A DNA stretch of 64,000 bases from Hygrocybe punicea (Eukaryota; Basidiomycota; Agaricomycetes; Agaricales; Hygrophoraceae), in assembly GCA_963556145.1 (NCBI GenBank), contig OY744461.1, forward strand, positions 5,900,891-5,964,890, given 5' to 3'. Below, in pieces: positions 1-12,567 of the stretch (its first letter is position 1; each line of letters begins with the position of its first letter). Position numbers and translations under genes: made by a program. A model generated the notes under the pieces. The model was given only the letters and a program-made list of their open reading frames with translations. It searched no databases and was not told the origin of the DNA.

Positions 1-1402
1 GGGAGATTGAACAAGATTGCGAAGGAGAGAATGGAGGTTTTGAAGGACTTAAAGGACAAGGTCAGGATAACTGAAATGCTCACTATCAATACTAATTCCC
101 TTCTTGGGACAGGTGCAATCGGACGACGTGTCCCATCTCCTCCTTCTCAACCGCCGCAATACAGGTGTTGAGCCTACGTTGTTCGCTGCCGAGCTCGAAA
201 AGTTCCGACCATATCAACAACGACTAGCGTCGAGCGTGCACCACCAGAAGGCGACTCTTCAGGAAGTGTCTGCTTTGTGGAAGACTCTGAAGGAGCTTTG
301 TGGACGCGGACCCGGTGCTAGGAAGTGGGATGAGCGAGAGAAAAAGAAGAAGGAGACAGTGCGAAGATTTTCCCGTGCTCGAGATGGTTACATGGAAGTT
401 AGGGATGGACTAGCGTGCGTATATCGACTATGCTTTCCTTACCCATGTTCTCATGTTGACTTCGTTTGCAGAAAAGGCCTTCGATTTTATGCGGAATTAA
501 CGGAACTCAGTGGAGCGCTCCAAAAAAACACCAAGTCTTTCGTCCTGAGTCGGACCGCCGAGCGTGAGACGGTAGCTGGACAAGCCGAAACGGAGAAACG
601 GCGTTTGACCCCTACTTCCCCGCCACCACCGCCACCACCACTCGTAGCAAAACCAAGTCCACCACCTTTGTCGTCGGTGCCTAACTTGAGCTCGCCTTTT
701 GCTTCCATGAACTTGAGGGGTGGACCCAATTCCCCATCTCCACCTCAATGGAGCCAGGGCTACCGGGGTCCGCCACAGTCGTATCCTACGCCACCGCCGT
801 CGCAATACAGTCCTTCTTTTACCACAACGTCGCCCCAGCCTCCACAGTCCCGACCCATGCGAGCTTCGGTGGTCCTTACTCCACCCCTCCCACAGCCGCC
901 TCAAGCTGATCCGTATTCCGAGCTTAGCATGTTGAATCGATTTTTCACACAATCGAAACAGGGCCCATTCCCGCTTTCTGCTGCCCATTCAGCTCCGCCG
1001 TATCAACAATTCTCTGCGCAAGCAACTCAGCCCCGTCCATCGTATTCGCCTCCAACCCCTGCCCAGCCGTCTTCTTACCCATATCAGCCTCAACGCCAAC
1101 CAACACTCCCATTGTCTTCCCCCCACTCCACTGCCCAGCCTTCTTACCAATATCAGCTTCCACGTCTATTGTCTTCACCCCCTGCTCAGCCGTCTTACCA
1201 ATATCAGCCTCAACGTCAACAAACCATCCCATCAACTTCCCCATTCCCCCCTCCACCGCCGCCCTTGTCTTATCAGTATACCCAATCACCAGTTGCTGCC
1301 AGACCTCAGCCGCCACTACCAAGACCTTACCAGACGTTCACTTCAACGCCGCCGCCGCCGCCACCATCGCAACAAGGTCATGGGCAGGGATACGCGCGTT
1401 GA
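1..1402 (+). CDS. BRO1/ALIX-type vacuolar protein-sorting protein, C-terminal part (5' end outside window)
   Basis: Exons read 1-60, 113-414 and 472-1402. Introns 61-112 and 415-471 start GTCAGG and GTGCGT and end CAG; the second is 57 bp and keeps the frame. The joined protein begins GRLNKIAKERMEVLKDLK and runs through a charged helical region (RPYQQRLAS, ARKWDEREKKKKETVRRFSR, KGLRFYAELTEL, FVLSRTAERE) that matches the ALIX V-shaped, LYPxL-binding domain of fungal Bro1/PalA-like proteins. It ends in a tail of about 240 residues rich in Pro, Gln, Ser and Tyr. In the family the N-terminal Bro1 domain binds ESCRT-III on endosomes and the tail recruits partners; the Bro1 domain would lie upstream of the window. 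An ATG-less frame start near 104 is only intron read-through. Family assignment is confident; Bro1 versus PalA/Rim20 is less so. Confidence 0.85.
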
Positions 1403-1698
1403 TAATTTGTAAAGCAACTACATTGTAGCATGTATAAATGAAGAGCTTTAGGTGATTTCTGAGAAAAAGTAAGAGGCTTCTAAGACAAGAAATAGGTTTA
1501 TAGAATTATTATATGATTATTCTATATGGCTCCTGACCTATCACAGGAGACGGATGCGGACTTTTTGCGAGCAAATAATGGAAATATTCCAGAAATAATG
1601 TTATCCAAAAGCACAGAAAATGGGTGCCTGTCCGTAACAATAAATATATTCAGGAATCATAGATTTTCACCATAGTGGGACACACATCAGGACTTTCA
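1403..1698. other. AT-rich 3' flank of the BRO1 gene, no gene seen
   Basis: AT-rich stretch with no convincing reading frame. A short block at 1622-1651 matches, inverted, 4381-4411, so the outer edge of the following repeat complex reaches into this interval. Confidence 0.5.
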
Positions 1699-2061
1699 AC
1701 ATTTAGTCGGGATCTAAAGTTATTTCTAAAGTTAGCAGAAAAATATAATCTTTACATTTTAATTTAGGCCAAGTCTAAATATTGAATTTAAGTCATGAAT
1801 AAATAAAAATAAATGTCCAAATTAATTATTTTCTCTTGCCTTTAAATCACTCCTGCAATCAAAATAATTATCAGTGCTAAATTGTAGAGGGAAAGTATAA
1901 TTTAGATTCGAGTTTACACAGGTTTGCTAGTCCAAATTTAGGCATCACCTCAAGACAAGCTGAAATTTATAATTTTGACAGGATAAGAATATTTAATTTA
2001 ATGGATATCAAAATGTACCATTTTGGTAGTTGTCAAAATTTAAGATTCCGTCTGGACTAAA

Positions 2062-3740
2062 GTGATTGTACGCTCCTATCGCCCACCCGTCGCCCACTCG
2101 CTGCCCACTCACTGCCCACGTGCACGTTATCGGGCACGCTCATCGCCCACCCATCCTCTCACTGCCCACACGCACGTCAGTCTTCGGCGGGTTTCCAGAT
2201 CGAGGTGTTCAGTCACAAGTCACAACAACAACAAACAACACGACGACGACGAAGGGACAACGACAACGACAATGACAACGACAGCGACAATAACGACAAT
2301 GACAGCAACGGCGACAACGACAATGGAAATGACGGTGACCATCAGCGAGGCCGGAGGAGTTGTGCACCAACTCTCCGGCCAAGGTACGTCTCTATCGCCT
2401 GACACTTCTCGTCGCCCGCTGACTACTTCGTCAGACACCATCGGCTGATCGTCCACCCCCACCACAACTTCCACCCACCGTCCATCATCAATCCAACGGC
2501 GGCAACAATGAGGGCCAAATGGTCCCCACTATGGCCACGAGGGGACGATGGCAGCGGCAGGCACTCACCACCCGCTGCCAACCATCACCCCATTGCAACC
2601 GCTGAACAGCTGCAGGACGATGGCGACGACGACCTCCACTTCCAACTGGCAGTGGCAGGGCAACGGCGGTGACAATGGCGGCGGAATGGGGATCACAGCG
2701 CACAATGATGTGCGCTATTGCCCCCCAAAGTGGCCGATCGGAGCGGACGACGATGAAGGGAGGACGGCAACAAGACGACGGCCGCGGCCGCTACCATCGT
2801 CATCATCACAAATGACAGGAGGATGGCGACGGCCCCACGGAACGACGAGATCTCCACCACACGGCAATGTCCCTCGTCCTCATCGCCATCTCTCCTCACA
2901 TTCGCCATCTCCCACACCCATGCCACACCTCGTAGCCCACGCCACGCCCTCGTTGTCCACGTCACGCTCTCGTCGCCCACGCCACACTCTCGTCGCCCAC
3001 GCCACGCTCTCGTCGCCCACGCCACGCTCTCGTCGCCTGCTCTCGTCGCCCGCTCTCGTCGCCCACACCATCTCCCCACCCTCACATCCCATCATCTCCC
3101 CCTGCCCACGCCATCTCCCTCGTCCACACCGACGCCGTCTCCCTCACCCATGCCCACGCCATCTCCTCACCCTCCCACTCCCTCGTTGCCCACACCATCT
3201 CTCCAACATAATCCCTGCCCACACCATCTCCCTTGCCACGCCATCTCCCTCACCACACCATCTCCCACTCCCTAGTTGCCCACCCTCCCATCCCATCGTG
3301 CCATGCCCACGCCATCTCCCACACCTCATCGCCCACACCCTCGTTGCCCTCCCATCCTATCGTGCCCCCGCCATCTCCCTGCCCTCATCCTGTTGTGCCC
3401 CTGCCCTGCCATCTCCCCCGCCTGCCTCTCCCCCTACCTCTGTCATCACCTCACAAACCCCACCACCACGTCAATTGACGTTGGAGCTGGGCTCATGAGG
3501 TCATATGATTGGGAGGTGGGCAGGCAATGGGTGGATGGCAAGTGGGTGATGGGCGGGTGCATCAATTAACATTGGTGAGTAGTGGGGCACCCTCAAAGCC
3601 TGCGGGAAATGACAATGGCACCAACTGCACAGCAGTGTGATGGCTGGGTGGCGGGTGGGTGGTGGGCGGGTGGTGGGCAGGCGGCAGGCGGGCGACGGGC
3701 AGGCGACGAGTGGGCGATGGCGCGGGCAATAGCTTTAGAT
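2062..3740. repeat. GC-rich low-complexity and minisatellite core
   Basis: Interrupted CAA/ACG/GAC triplets (about 2220-2340) are followed by a minisatellite built on CTCGTCGCCCACGCCA and GCCCACGCCATCTCC (about 2930-3430), then GGTGGGCGGGTGG runs (3640-3720). Frames stay open on both strands only because of the repeat composition, so no protein is proposed. Confidence 0.75.
3449..3500 (+). other. Nested-palindrome module, copy 1
   Basis: Inner palindrome ACGTCAATTGACGT (3468-3481) sits between outer arms CCTCACAAA and TCATGAGG. Total length is 52 bp, as in five other copies in this window. It lies at the end of the minisatellite core. Confidence 0.55.
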
Positions 3741-4850
3741 CTAACAACAACCTTTGGATTTAAATAGCTGCTGCAATCTTACATTTTGATAACTATTAAA
3801 TTTATTATTTGAATGCTACCGAAAGTTTTAATTTTGGCCTGCCTCTAAGTGATGCCTAAATTTGGACTAGAAATTTGAGTAAACTTGAAACTAAATTATA
3901 CTTTCCCATTACAATTTAGATCCGACAATTATTTTGATTGCAAGAATAACCTAAAGATGAAAATAAATAAATAATTTAGATATACATTTATTTGTGACTT
4001 AAATTCAATATTTAGGCTAGGCCTAAATGTAAATCTAAAGATTATATTTTGGTGCTAACTTTAGAAATCACTTTAGATCCCGACTAAATGTGACACAATT
4101 CCAATACCGCAAAGACCCCGGAAAAGTATTTAGACTCCGTTTCCAAAAGCAGACTATATATGTAATGAATAAACACGAAATCTGTACAGGGGGGGGTACC
4201 CCTCTGAATAGAATACAAGATATGTTTTCAAGATCCAACCTGCCAAAGTAACCAGATTTGATTTTTGCCGACCTTCGGCCTGTCACTTCTTGTTCCCACA
4301 TTACCTTTGATTCATCCTATGATACCTTTTGACTTATTTGTAATCATAGCAGTTCCAACCCGGACTGGAACCGCGTTTATTCCCCAGAATATATTTATTC
4401 TTATGGAAAGGCACCCATTATTGTGCATGTATTGAAATTCAGGAAAATGAAAATGACTTGGGATTTCTGCATGGATATCTGTGGATCACATTGTCAGGTC
4501 TTCAAGATATTTGGTTTTGAGATAATTCAGGAACAAGCTAGGTCTCAATTATCTAGAGACCAAAGAGTCTAAAATTCTGCCCCCACAATAAAATCCACTG
4601 ATACTGGTGCAGAAATCCTAAAACTTTGTGTCATTTTATTTTTTCTGAATACATGTATGCAATAATGAAAGGCCTGAATAATTTTATTTTCTGTATGCAC
4701 TATTTTCTGTTTGAATACTGGGTGTGTTTCCATAGGAATAAATATAATCTGGGAAATAAATGCAGTTCCAGTTGGAGGTGGAACTACTATGATTACAAAT
4801 AAGTCCATGGTAGCATGGGAACCAAAAGTGGGTAATGTGAGAATAACGGG

Positions 4851-6195
4851 TAGTGTTTTAAAGTCCAGTCCATAGGACCGGAAAAAAACCAGAACTGGAC
4901 TGGACCCAACCGCAAAAAAACCAGACTGCTGGTTGCGGTTGGGCCACTTTTGGGAGGTTGCCGGTTGCGGTTTCCCGATGTGGACGAAGCTTACGCAACC
5001 AAGTTGTAACCGGTTACAACCGGATTTTTTCAACACCACTACAAGGTCGACCGATGGTGGCAAATGACGACGATGGCAGCAAAACAGCGGCGTCACGAGG
5101 GAACGCAAAACGAGAAAAGGCAGCGGGGGTTGGCGCGTCCATCCCGCTGCAGAAGGTAAGTGGTTTCAATCGTGGTTTATTGTCTATTCTACACTAACGC
5201 GACGACAACAACGATGGAGAACGGCAACAACAACAATGGACAACGATGGGACGTGGGGAGAAGGGCAGCGGGGGGCCGGTGCACCCAACCCCCGTTGCAG
5301 TACGTAAGTAATTTTTTTTTGTTTTTTTGTTTTCTCAGCTACTAATTACAAAAATGACGACAACAGCAGTACCAACACAAACAACACAAGCACCCGACGA
5401 GGACGACAGGCGGCGAGGACAAGGATGACAACGACAGCCACCACCACCACCCCGATGACGACAACAACACCCATGGCCCTCCAAATGGGACGACGACAAT
5501 AACAACATCAACCACGAACATCACCACCACCACCACCACCACCACCACCATCACCACCACAACGCAGACAATGACCGTCACAACCACCACGACCACGACC
5601 ACAACGACAACGACAACCATGACCACGACCATGACGACGGCCACGGCCATCCCACCACCAACCCCCAACATACCTCGCGGATGCGCACCGCCACGTCAAT
5701 CGACGTCGGCGCTGCAACCGCAAGGTAACCAGGACTCGGAGGATGGCCGTGTTGGGCACCCACCACAACACCAGCAACAGGGCCGCCAACACGCCAACAC
5801 GTCCACAACCACCCACACACCCAACAGAGCGGCCAACGCATCTGCGCCTACCCGTGCGCCCAATGCGATCACCGACGTGCTCACAATCGTGGCTGCCAAC
5901 TACCAACTTGAACATGCTGGGGCCACCAACGCCCCATTTTATTTATTAAAATTTAATACATTAGTTGGTAGTTATTGTATTTACTTCGGTTCTGACTGGT
6001 TTCAACTGGTTTAGCAACCGGTTAATGGAAGGACCAGTTAAATCTGGTTAGAAGACAGCAACTGAACCGCAAGAGACTGGTTCTGAGCGGTCGAGTCTAG
6101 GTTGTGCCATCTTGTGGTGTTATGGCAACCGGTTCCGGTTGCGGTCTTTTGAAAATTTGTCAAAAAACCGGACCAGACCAGACTTTCAAACCCTA
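4851..6195. mobile_element. hAT-type non-autonomous element M6 (second subfamily)
   Basis: Left end TAGTGTTTTAAAGTCCAGTCC-like and right end GGACCAGACCAGACTTTCAAACCCTA-like sequences are inverted repeats. The flanks ATAACGGG (4843-4850) and ATAACAGG (6196-6203) form an 8-bp target duplication with one mismatch, typical of hAT elements. The interior holds an intron-like segment, CAC/GAC simple repeats and one copy of the nested-palindrome module. There is no transposase, so it would need a hAT enzyme in trans. A second fragment with the same left end lies at 30635. Confidence 0.7.
5673..5725 (+). other. Nested-palindrome module, copy 2 (in M6)
   Basis: Inner ACGTCAATCGACGT (5693-5706); outer arms CCTCGCGG and CCGCAAGG, which are near reverse complements. 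Length 53 bp. Confidence 0.55.
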
Positions 6196-6357
6196 ATAAC
6201 AGGTGACAGGCTGAAGTTGGCAAAGATCTAATCTGGTTACTTTGGCAGGTTGGATCTTGAAAACATATCCTGTATTCTATCCAAAGACCCCCTCTCCACA
6301 GACTTTGATTTTATTTATTATGTATAGAGCCCATTGTGAGGGATGAAGGTGTTCTGA

Positions 6358-6720
6358 GGGCTGCTGCCAGTTGGCAGCGGTGGTAGCCATTGTCACCATT
6401 GTCCTGCTTGCTGCTGCCAGTTGGCAGTGGTGGTAGCTGTCATCGTCATCCTTGCTGCTGCCAGCTGGCGGTGGTGGTCACAGTGGCCATCATTGTTGCC
6501 GTCGTCCTGTTGCTGCTGCCAGTTGGCAGCGGTGGTGGCCGACAACAACAACAATGTGCTGCTGCTTGCTGTGTGGTCTTGGTAGCCATCATTGTCACTG
6601 TCACCCTGTTGCTGCTGCCAGCTGGCAGTGGTGGTAGCTGCCACTGCCGTCCTGCTTGCTGCTGCCAGTTGGTGGTGGTGGTGGTTGTGGTGGTTGTCCT
6701 GCTGCTGCCAGACAGTTGTT
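6358..6720. repeat. Minisatellite, unit contains GCTGCTGCCAGTTGGCAG
   Basis: Five to six units of about 60-70 bp share GCTGCTGCCAGTTGGCAGYG followed by GTGGTRGCC and a variable GTC/ATC filler. The imperfect palindrome CTGCCAGTTGGCAG is kept in most units. No gene. Confidence 0.75.
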
Positions 6721-8540
6721 ACGAATCACTTCTGCAGCGGGCTCCAGCAACAATCAACTTAACTAGAGGATCAGTTTCCAGGGGAGAGGACAGCAGTTTT
6801 CATTATTGCTTACAACTAAGACAACACTGCTAAGAGGGGGGGTCATGGTCTAATGTCATTGCGAGCCATGGGGGTTACCCAAGACAAGGGGGTTTGCCCC
6901 AAGAACCAGACTAAACGTAAAGAAGAGAAAAGAAGAAAAAGTCCGAACCAACAACAAGAACAGTAGATATAGTGACTGGTCTTGAGGGGAGGTAAATGGA
7001 AATCCAACTATGAAGCTACAGCAAGTCCAACTACACCATGTGTTCACCATGAGGTGGACATGAGGCATCCTCGTGTCAATGTTCTCACAATCCAACTGGA
7101 GGCCTGGGTGTCATTGAGGGATAGAGGAGGTCCGGATGACTTGGATGATTTGTCATTGGATCATGTGATATGCAGAATTGCCAATTTGGGGTCTACACTT
7201 GCTGTAATGGGCAAGTAGGTAGTCTGGCAGGTGCATCGCACAGTCGGGTTGGAGGGAGGCATTGTCCAGTGTGGGATTGGTGAAGGGAGTGTCTTGAGGC
7301 AGTGTGGTTATAGCGGCAAGGTTGGTATGAAAGAAAATAAAGGAATGTGCTGGGGGAAAACCAACTAGGACAGTGGGATAGTCGAGGTCAGACATGTGAA
7401 CAGCGTAAGCTGTGCTGGATGACGATGTCTGTGTTGATGACATATCAAGGGGCGATGTCTTTTCCTGTGTGTAGAACAATGCAGTCCACCTGATGTTGGT
7501 ATTCGTCCAAGAAAGGGTATTATTGTAAACAAGTGTGGGAGGTATCAAGGTTACAGATGGAAAGGATAAATGAATGTGGGTCCAGGTTTCAAGTCATGGC
7601 ACAGGTGACAAGCTGTGGGAACAAGTCATCAGGTACTGCATTGAAGCGATGATGTGTGAACAATCACAATAGGGGTCGGTTCACTGTATTGGGAAGTTGT
7701 ATGGTCTGTGGTTGAAGTATGAAGGTGTGTACTTCGGCGATGGTCGGGTTGGAGGGAACAGTGAAATGTCTTGTGATTGAGGATTGTTCAGAGTGTACAA
7801 GCAGGTGAGGAATGCCGTTAGGTGGTCAGGGAGGATAATGGTATGCACGGGATATGAAAGTGGAAACCATATATCCAGGAATGGAAATTGTCAATTACAT
7901 GTCAGTATACTGTCGATGTGGATGTTGTTTTATCAATGAAGGAAAGTTGCCTTTTCCAGAGGCAAATCATGACAATGTAGAAACCAATCAGGAAGGTGAT
8001 CGCTATGGCACAAATGATCATCACAGTTATGAACTGTTTAGTGAGGATAGCCGTTGTGAGTTGGTTTGGGAAGACTGTATGTCGTACAGCAAGGACAATA
8101 GGAGTGACATCCATTGGTAAGGGGATTATTCAGGTACAGCGAGATCGCATGGGGATGTGTCCATGGTCAGTCTGGATTGTTCTAGAAGAAAGGGAACAAA
8201 AACAAGAATAAACGACAATGTCCAAGAGAAGATAAAAGGCAAAAGGAAATAAAAAAGGAAGGTGTGGTAAAGCAGAATCGTCACGGCAGGTAATGGAGTT
8301 GGAATTGGAGTTGTGGAGTTGTAAAATGTAACAACAGTGCCGGTTGGTGTTTGTGGTCACCTCACTGCTGCTGCTATTATTGATTTGGTTAGCAGGGGTT
8401 GGAGGTGTTGGGTACTTACCTTAGCAGCCTGGTGTCCTCACACCCCTTCTTGTTGTTGTGCTGGTCATTGTTATAGTCATGGTCATTGCCGTTATTGTGT
8501 CTGTGGTCAAAGGTCAGTGACAAAAATATTAAGTCAAAAC
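6721..8540. other. Gene-poor stretch, no confident gene
   Basis: Short minus-strand frames (7153-7548, 7902-8114, 8130-8360) are separated by several stops and show no motif I recognise. The 7902-8114 frame is rich in hydrophobic residues. It may be an old degraded gene or element, but nothing can be assigned. Confidence 0.4.
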
Positions 8541-8976
8541 TTACTGAAAGTGGCAACTCAGATGATGTTTGGCACTGCATTTTGCCAAACATCAGCAAAT
8601 GGTCCATGCATGACCTCCAAACATATATAAGTCGTGCACATAAGTCATGTACAGTCATTTGATAGCTTCTATCTGAGTATCGCTTCAATTCCTATACTGA
8701 CTTATATGCTTACAGAACAACTGTAATAGTTTATTATGTAAATATATGTGTTGTAATTCTAATTACTTAATTAATTAATTAATATTGTCCTTATACAGTT
8801 ATGCAATCAATGAAGATTTGAACACCCGAAGCAATTTATAAAACTATTTTCATGCCTTTTTCTGTGCTTTTCATGAGTGGTTTGACCTTTTACAAGGGAG
8901 CCTAGCTTTACAAAAGTGAAAAATTGTGTGGAAAAGAGTAGTCCTTTTGCAAGAGAAATCCTTCTTTCAAGACAAT

Positions 8977-9015
8977 CACCTTTTCTAAGCAAAAAGACCT
9001 AGCTTAGAAAAGGTG
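8977..9015. other. Perfect 14-bp hairpin in a possible solo LTR
   Basis: CACCTTTTCTAAGC (8977-8990) pairs exactly with GCTTAGAAAAGGTG (9002-9015). Downstream are a TATAA-like sequence (about 9131) and a short directional block to about 9240 that resembles an LTR. No second copy lies in the window, so the LTR reading is a guess. Confidence 0.3.
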
Positions 9016-9549
9016 AACATCTTGAGAGCCTTTGGGAGCTTGTGCACCTTTTGGCCTCCTGCAAAAGGGTCTCAAGGTGTGGGAAAAGGACCCCAGAATT
9101 TGCTGATGTGAGCCTAGGCCATGCCTGCTTATAAGCCCTCCTGTAACTGGTCTTGGCTGTATCATATCCCAGACACTGGACTACTTCCTGTGGGATTTGT
9201 TGAGGCCTCATCCCCACTCACTACAAGTGTTCAAACATTCAGAACTGCTCCCAGTGGTGTAGCTGGTGTAGGACGAAGTTCTTTGTTTTGTGGACATTAG
9301 ATCTCGCTCAATTTGAACTCGGCTTGCTTGAAACAATAATGGCCAGCTGCAGAATTGAAAGGGCTATTATTTTCACTCCTAGTGCATCCAATTTCATCCT
9401 GTGGATCTTGAATTACTCTTGGTTTACTGTGGGAGTCCATTCTCACAGCATTTGGGTTATATCTTGGGAACCCCTGCTCAGATATTGACAACTATAAGAC
9501 AAAGTTGGCCAGAAAACAGAATTCCACTGGTTTGTACAATTCTTCAACC

Positions 9550-10311
9550 ATAGCAGTGGATAGATGTATTGAATATCCAGTCGGCGCAGACAATTCATCC
9601 AAGAAGGATAAAAAGAAGCTCAAGCCCAAGCCCAAGTCCAGTAAGTAGTTTCATTGTCTGTGATCGTTACACACACAAACCCTTCATCATGACAGAATGC
9701 ACAGTGAAGTCCAAAGCTGATGATGATGATGAGGGTGAGATATTAAATTCTAAATATCAAGATTATAACCCAATGCATTCATTCATGTATAGATGACATA
9801 AAGATGGAGGAGGACAACACCCCAGTAGAGAAGAAGCAGTCCAAGGCTCAAATGCGTACATTTCTCACTTTGGTAATATTAATGCACTGACATCTATGCA
9901 GTCACTGTCGAAATTGGGCCATCGTGCACAACCCAGAAATTGGCATCCGAGAAATTGCTGGTGGAGGTTCAGCCACTGGTCTCCTCTGAGCTGGATGATG
10001 TGTTGCCAGAATCTGTGAAGTTGGATGTTGTATCACCAGAGCAGCTGTGTTTGTTGGGTTTTGATGATGACATAATCATGCAAGATGATGATGGACCTCC
10101 CAAACCCATACAAGAGTCTCTCAACAATGGTAACAAGGAGGAAACTGGATGTTGCTGTGGATCAAGTGGGCATTATTGCAGAGAATCTCAAGCTGGTGAA
10201 GCTACTGAAGAAGTCTCTGACTCCAGGTATTTATTTCAACATCACATCATAGTATGTATATATTTCAATTCTGATCTTCTCAATGTCCTAGGGTTCCATC
10301 CCAATACACGT
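9550..10311 (+). pseudogene. Weak multi-exon hypothetical gene, 5' portion
   Basis: Candidate exons carry a Lys-rich start (KDKKKLKPKPKSS, about 9600-9642), then DDIKMEEDNTPVEKKQSK after an intron ending TATAG near 9795, then an acidic exon (about 9903-10225; SSELDDVLPESVKLDV, GFDDDIIMQDDDGPPK). GT-AG introns fit between them. No domain is recognised. LTR element A is inserted at 10312, and plausible exon sequence (VDWSNIVPPEILLSIPLSQM) resumes after it at 12564-12740. The frame could not be joined cleanly across the insertion, so it may be a broken host gene or part of an older element. Confidence 0.35.
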
Positions 10312-10475
10312 TGCAGCAGGTGCTGCTAGCCCCTAGGACCCTGGAGACCCTTAGCTAGTAGATTCCCTTTCCTGTAGTAGCTTAGTCATCCATCTTAGGT
10401 TTTTCCTCAGCTTCCCCCTTCCTGCTGCGGCTCCCCTTGAGCCTTTCCCTCTGAGGTCCGGAGATCCCCTCTCCA
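10312..10475 (+). repeat. 5' LTR of element A
   Basis: Differs from the 3' LTR at only a few positions, including two C/T differences at CpG (ACCCTGG/ACCCCGG and GGTCCGGAG/GGTCTGGAG). Confidence 0.8.
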
Positions 10476-10788
10476 ATGTGGTGATGAGAGACATTCGAGC
10501 CACGCACCCATAGGACCAGATCCTGAAGAGATCAAAACACGCCATTTCGAACACTGAAAAAACACTTGTCACCAGTCACCAGGTACTCGACAGGATGCGC
10601 AAACGAAGCGTGAAAACACAACTGAATCAGCACCATTTCCCTCACCCATCTCATTTATATCATTTATCCTTCATTTCTCACCTTTTGTCTGCTGTCAGAA
10701 TTTGGTTCAACTTTTTCACACACCTGAATTACACAGTTCCCCAGCTGCTCTTTTGTCTATACATTTTCTCTAGCTATGCGACTATACC

Positions 10789-12144
10789 ATGGCACCCAAG
10801 ACACGAAACCACAAAATCAGGAAGACGGAGAAGGAGCTCCATGTGGAACGGGACACATGCATACTCGAGCTGCAAAAACGGTTAGCAGACGAACGCGAAA
10901 CGAAGGAGAGAAACGTGGAGAAAAGGATGAAGGAGAAGATGTGACAGAAAGAAAAAATGGCACAACAAGTGCTCCGCCATGCAGAAGAAGGTACGCACCT
11001 CAAAACGACGATGCAGGACTCACCGCAGGCAGAAAACGGATGGCCAACAATGAATGCGAATATGTTTGCATCCCCCACCCTCGCGACCGTGCCCCAAGTC
11101 CCCACAACGTCAACAGCAACCCTGTCTACCATCTCGCAGGCCCCAATGCCGTCCACACATGCCCCAACAAGCCCACCATCACCCAATGCGACTGCAACGT
11201 CACCACTTGCCCAAACGCTGCCGCTGCTGCGTATGCAACCAATGGCACCGCAAAACGCAACCAGGATACCCAGAACGCCCCATGCAAAACCCCAATGACC
11301 AGCCCCATTGCCATTGACCCAAGGACAGCCAACATGAACGGCCATGTGCCCAAACGAGCCCCAGTCCAGCCCAGCCGCGACCGCCAAGTCATCACCAGCC
11401 CCCACATGTTGAGAAATGCCCCACGTCCCAGCAGTGACCCGACGTGTTGATAAGACCCACACCACGTCCCTGACGTCCAACGACACCACAAAATGCATCA
11501 ACCACGCCCCAAAACACGTTGATAAGGCCCCCACCACATCCCCAACACCCGGCTCCATCTCTGTTGACCCAGGAACAGCCGAAGCGAGTGCCCGCATGCC
11601 CAAACGAACCCTGGCTGAGCCCAACCGTGACCGACACGTCGACCATGCCCCAGAACACGCTGTGAATGGCCCCAGAGACGCCCCAAAATGCGCTGCGAGT
11701 GCCCCCAGACACACCCCATACTCCGTATAGGCCCCAAAATACATCGCGAACGCACCCCAAGATCCCACAGCATGATATACCACCCCTGCAAGCGCTACCA
11801 TCGGCCCCCATCTTTGTATCTCAACTTAGTATATATAAACACAATTTTTCAGATCTATGTACAGGTGCTCGACCGTGGAGCAGCACACACCGCCGCAACC
11901 ATCATCTTTTACCCCAACGCCAAGCCTGTCACCCATTGTCCAGCCCAGCTGTTCGACCTTGCCAACCAGCCCCCACAGAAGTCATCCCCCCAGTTTCGCC
12001 ACCCCCACCACTTGTCGACGCAGGTACCCAAACAATAGAAGAGGAACTGCCACCCCAGCACTACGAACCAGCATGAACAGGCTTCGCATTTGCCCTCAAC
12101 AAGGCCCTCCCATCCAATATTTCTCGCATCTGCCAGATTGCTGA
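10789..12144 (+). pseudogene. gag-like pseudogene of LTR element A
   Basis: The frame opens at ATG 10789 with a charged, coiled-coil-like start (KTEKELHVERDTCILELQKR) and continues in the same frame as a Pro/Thr/Ala-rich region. It is cut by TGA codons near 10940, 11296, 11337 and 11447 and by TAG near 11728, all explicable as CGA-to-TGA or CAG-to-TAG changes. An intron-like segment ends CAG before 11870. The C-terminal part after 12050 (ISRICQIAELAWGSEGDPRF) is folded-domain-like but unassigned. Product inferred to be a structural gag-like protein because it is the sole frame between two LTRs. Confidence 0.55.
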
Positions 12145-12362
12145 ACTCGCATGGGGATCAGAAGGAGACCCACGGTTTTATAGTCTCCTAGACCTTTCCC
12201 CAAACCACAGGACATTTCTGGAGGTCCTCACAGCGATGATGCACCCTCTGTGTGGCGACCCCGACCTGGTTTTTGGACCTGCGCTAGCCCCCGTGATAGT
12301 GAGGATAGTAGATGATTGGGTAGAGTTTTGTGGAGGATATGGATGAGTCAGAGGCAGGAGAT

Positions 12363-12380
12363 GTGTGCGAGGGCGCACAC
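12363..12380 (+). other. Hexaloop hairpin before the 3' LTR of element A
   Basis: Stem GTGTGC / GCACAC with loop GAGGGC, 19 bases before the 3' LTR. Confidence 0.65.
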
Positions 12381-12399
12381 CATTTCAGAGGGGCATACC

Positions 12400-12563
12400 A
12401 GCAGCAGGTGCTGCTAGCCCCTAGGACCCCGGAGACCCTTAGCTAGTAGATTCCCTTTCCTGTAGTAGCTTAGTCATCCATCTTAGGGTTTTCCTCAGCT
12501 TCCCCCTTCCTGCTGCGGCTCCCCTTGAGCCTTTCCCTCTGAGGTCTGGAGATCCCCTCTCCA
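12400..12563 (+). repeat. 3' LTR of element A
   Basis: Second copy of the 164-bp repeat, ending CTCTCCA and followed by target duplication ACGT. Confidence 0.8.
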
Positions 12564-12567
12564 ACGT

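Larger units (their letters stand above)
1699..4105. mobile_element. Element with long terminal inverted repeats (about 360 bp) and low-complexity core
   Basis: Left arm 1699-2060 and right arm 3745-4105 are diverged reverse complements; for example TAGTCGGGATCTAAAGT at the left edge pairs with ACTTTAGATCCCGACTA at the right, and GGGAAAGTATAATTTAG pairs with CTAAATTATACTTTCCC. The core (2062-3740) is simple-sequence DNA without a transposase, so this looks like a non-autonomous DNA element. No target duplication could be fixed because the outer border blurs into another inverted repeat. Confidence 0.6.
4197..6290. repeat. Foldback (inverted-repeat) element interrupted by M6
   Basis: Sequence from about 4197 to 4565 returns inverted from about 4570 to 6290 once the M6 insertion (4851-6195) is removed. 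For example AGATATGTTTTCAAGATCC at about 4220 matches GGATCTTGAAAACATATCC at about 6252, and GACTTATTTGTAATCATAG at 4331 matches CTATGATTACAAATAAGTC at about 4787. No coding region is visible. Arms meet near 4568 with almost no spacer. Confidence 0.65.
10312..12563 (+). mobile_element. Small LTR retroelement A (gag only, TRIM-like size)
   Basis: Two 164-bp direct repeats (10312-10475 and 12400-12563) flank about 1.9 kb. The 4-bp flanks are both ACGT (10308-10311, 12564-12567). A primer-binding-like TGGTGATGAGAG follows the 5' LTR at 10479, and a hairpin plus purine-rich AGAGGGG precedes the 3' LTR. The only coding trace is a decayed gag-like frame; no protease, reverse transcriptase or integrase is visible, so movement would need enzymes in trans. 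Confidence 0.8.

Noticed and set aside
104..112. TTG start at 104 for the BRO1 frame
   Set aside because: It lies inside intron 61-112; the real protein enters from position 1.
6856..8360. Minus-strand gene with a membrane segment at 6.9-8.4 kb
   Set aside because: Too many stops and no motif; left as gene-poor DNA.
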